Assembly (NCBI GenBank): GCA_016748015.1
Contig: JAAOMT010000029.1
Span: 174,896-238,895 of the forward strand
Reading direction: 5' to 3'
Origin: Geosiphon pyriformis
Taxonomy: Eukaryota; Glomeromycota; Glomeromycetes; Archaeosporales; Geosiphonaceae
DNA: 64,000 nt
Shown here: piece by piece, positions 62,570 through 64,000 of the stretch
How the letters are laid out: every line of letters begins with the position of its first letter
How positions within the stretch are numbered: the stretch's first letter is position 1
Notes under the pieces: generated by a model
The model's input: only the letters and a program-made list of their open reading frames with translations
Told to the model about the DNA's origin: nothing
The model's database searches: none
Made by a program: the position numbers and the translations under genes

Positions 62570-63240
62570 GCAAAAATGCTCAAGAAAGAGGACGCATTAT
62601 TGGACGGTGTTAAAAATTGTCTTAAACGATTAGAATTAATAAAAAATACTGATTATTTAAAAAAGAAATAATAAAGGTCGAAAATCTCGGAGAAATTAAA
62701 ATATCAAACTCCTATGTCCATTAGAACTTTAATGAAAATTCTAAAAAAAAAACAATATTAGATATTATATAAAGCGTAAGAAACGGCTAATTGGGGCTAA
62801 AACCTACAAGCAATGGACCAAAGAGGATTAGTGACGTGTTCTTTTGACAGATGAATAAGCCCCAATTCTTATGGAAACTCTCATTTATGGTATCATATAA
62901 GTGACGTAAAACTATCATGGTATAGGGGGATGTATTAGCAGAAAAGGGGGTGATCATTTGATTCGTACTCCCTCACGTATGACTCGTGAAGCATATGACT
63001 ATGACCAAAGAAGCAATATTCCAGGAAGATAACGCTCTAATTCACAATTATAAGTTTGTGAAAGAACTTCAAGGTAATTTTAACTTTGGAATGGCCTCGA
63101 CAATCTCCAGATTTTAGTCCAATAGAAAATATGTGGAGCAAGTAAAAATTGGATTCACCAGAACCGAAAGCCATGAACAGAAGGAGGCAGTCTTTACTGC
63201 TTGGAATGCTATTACATTAGATAATTCTTCAATTTATTGG
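62570..63240 (+). mobile_element. degenerate Tc1/mariner transposon remnant
   Basis: Pieces of a Tc1/mariner transposase can be read in several frames: ERGRIIG (helix-turn-helix start) near 62590, GRTY-type middle, a GGG-rich region near 62930, FQEDNALIH (DDE aspartate) near 63015 and WPRQSPDFSPIENMWSK (last DDE signature, here SPDFSPIEN) near 63095-63150. Frameshifts and stops lie between. I did not find the terminal inverted repeats. It is inactive and should not carry other genes. Confidence 0.7.
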
Positions 63241-63244
63241 CTCG

Positions 63245-64000
63245 ATGCCAAAACTTGTTAAAGAATTTAGGTTTATATGACCCATTGGTAGACGATAATA
63301 GTGAAAAAAGTTATCTTGAGAAAATCGTTCTTGAAGTTTTTAAAAAATATCACATGTCTTGTTAACAGAAATATAGATAGATCAGTTCTGAAACCTCATC
63401 TGCATTCCTTGCTCATTAAAAAAGAACATATTTGTATGATAGACCAAATATTTTTGGTTTAAAATGCTACAATTATCACGATTAGCAAATTTTTCATCAC
63501 GAGAACAAATTCTTTTTATCTTTAATCTAGCCAGGGGAGACTCTGATTATAATGATATGTATCATATAAACAAAAATTTATCCATTATAAATAAACGAAA
63601 CTTGATCTTGCCTAAATGTAAGAGGTATTACTTTTACCACTTCTCCATTCTTTTGCAAAGGTTAAAATTTTTCTATCAAGCAAAATGGAATTTTTCGAAT
63701 TGTTCAGCCTCTCTGTAAAGGTATATTTAGATTTCCCTTGATTTTGTCAATTATAAGGTTCTGGCAATATGTGTAACCTTTTCTTATGTTTTTTAAATGT
63801 ACCTAGTCATGCTCTTTGATTATCACCGTGAGCTTGACAGGATTTTTTTGCGCTTGGAAAGGAATCATTACGCCCACTGTACAAGCGGTACGCTATCAAA
63901 GTTAAAATCAAATTAGAAGAAATTTTTATTCGATTGCTATTTTTAAAAGCTAAATTTTCCATTTTCTCAAACAGGGTCTTTGTAAATTAACGGTTCAGGT
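63245..64000. other. AT-rich tail, no gene seen
   Basis: An 84-codon frame (63464-63718) has no domain, signal peptide or splice evidence. The window ends with no gene cut. Confidence 0.4.

Noticed and set aside
1-64000. Bacterial features: operons, Shine-Dalgarno sites, CRISPR arrays, insertion sequences
   Set aside because: Genes have spliceosomal introns and TATA boxes; no spacer-repeat array or operon is seen.

Overview
This is a eukaryotic, very probably fungal, nuclear window. It is strongly AT-rich, its genes are broken by short introns (about 48 to 123 bases, GT...AG with two apparent exceptions), and no bacterial operon features are seen. The set of families (MATA-type HMG-box proteins, F-box proteins, paired SAM methyltransferases, a Kre9/KNH-like secreted protein, HHE hemerythrins, 7TM receptors), the abundant (ATT)n arrays and the long gene-poor deserts fit an early-diverging fungus of the Mucoromycota, most likely a Glomeromycotina (arbuscular mycorrhizal) genome. 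The lineage is inferred from gene content and composition, not from a marker gene.

Layout. 0-10 kb: a two-exon 7TM protein (1811-2958), a Ser/Thr-rich secreted or GPI-type wall protein (6115-6564, minus) and a small two-exon membrane protein (9525-10401). 10-15 kb: decayed exons (10861-11830) and a nine-exon erythromycin-esterase-family gene (12312-14352, minus). 18-20 kb: a five-exon cAMP-receptor-like GPCR. 21-27 kb: a GH5 mannanase-like gene (minus), a divergent HHE hemerythrin, a 58-residue secreted peptide precursor with a KR site that is absent from simple ORF scans (24651-24827, minus) and a second hemerythrin in the opposite orientation. 27-35 kb: an F-box-like gene, a decayed inverted copy of the first 7TM gene, a MATA-HMG gene and a SAM methyltransferase. 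35-57 kb: two AT-rich deserts with microsatellites, separated by a second two-exon HMG-box gene (41952-43851). 56-61 kb: a second SAM methyltransferase and a tandem duplication carrying one intact and one truncated Kre9-like gene plus a small minisatellite. 62.5-63.3 kb: a dead Tc1/mariner transposon.

Most gene models below were rebuilt exon by exon by matching splice sites and reading phase; total exon lengths close in frame in each spliced model. The genes do not form a pathway. They do cluster by theme: sensing (GPCR and 7TM proteins), transcriptional control of the mating-type HMG class, and the cell surface or secreted space (wall proteins, mannanase-like enzyme, processed peptide). Local duplication (7TM pair, hemerythrin pair, methyltransferase pair, Kre9-like pair) has been the main way new genes arose here. 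The most original items are the KR-containing peptide precursor, the 11-base microexon that carries an active-site motif of the esterase, the apparent donor-site loss in the mannanase gene, and the truncated Kre9-like gene that keeps its promoter and an open frame.
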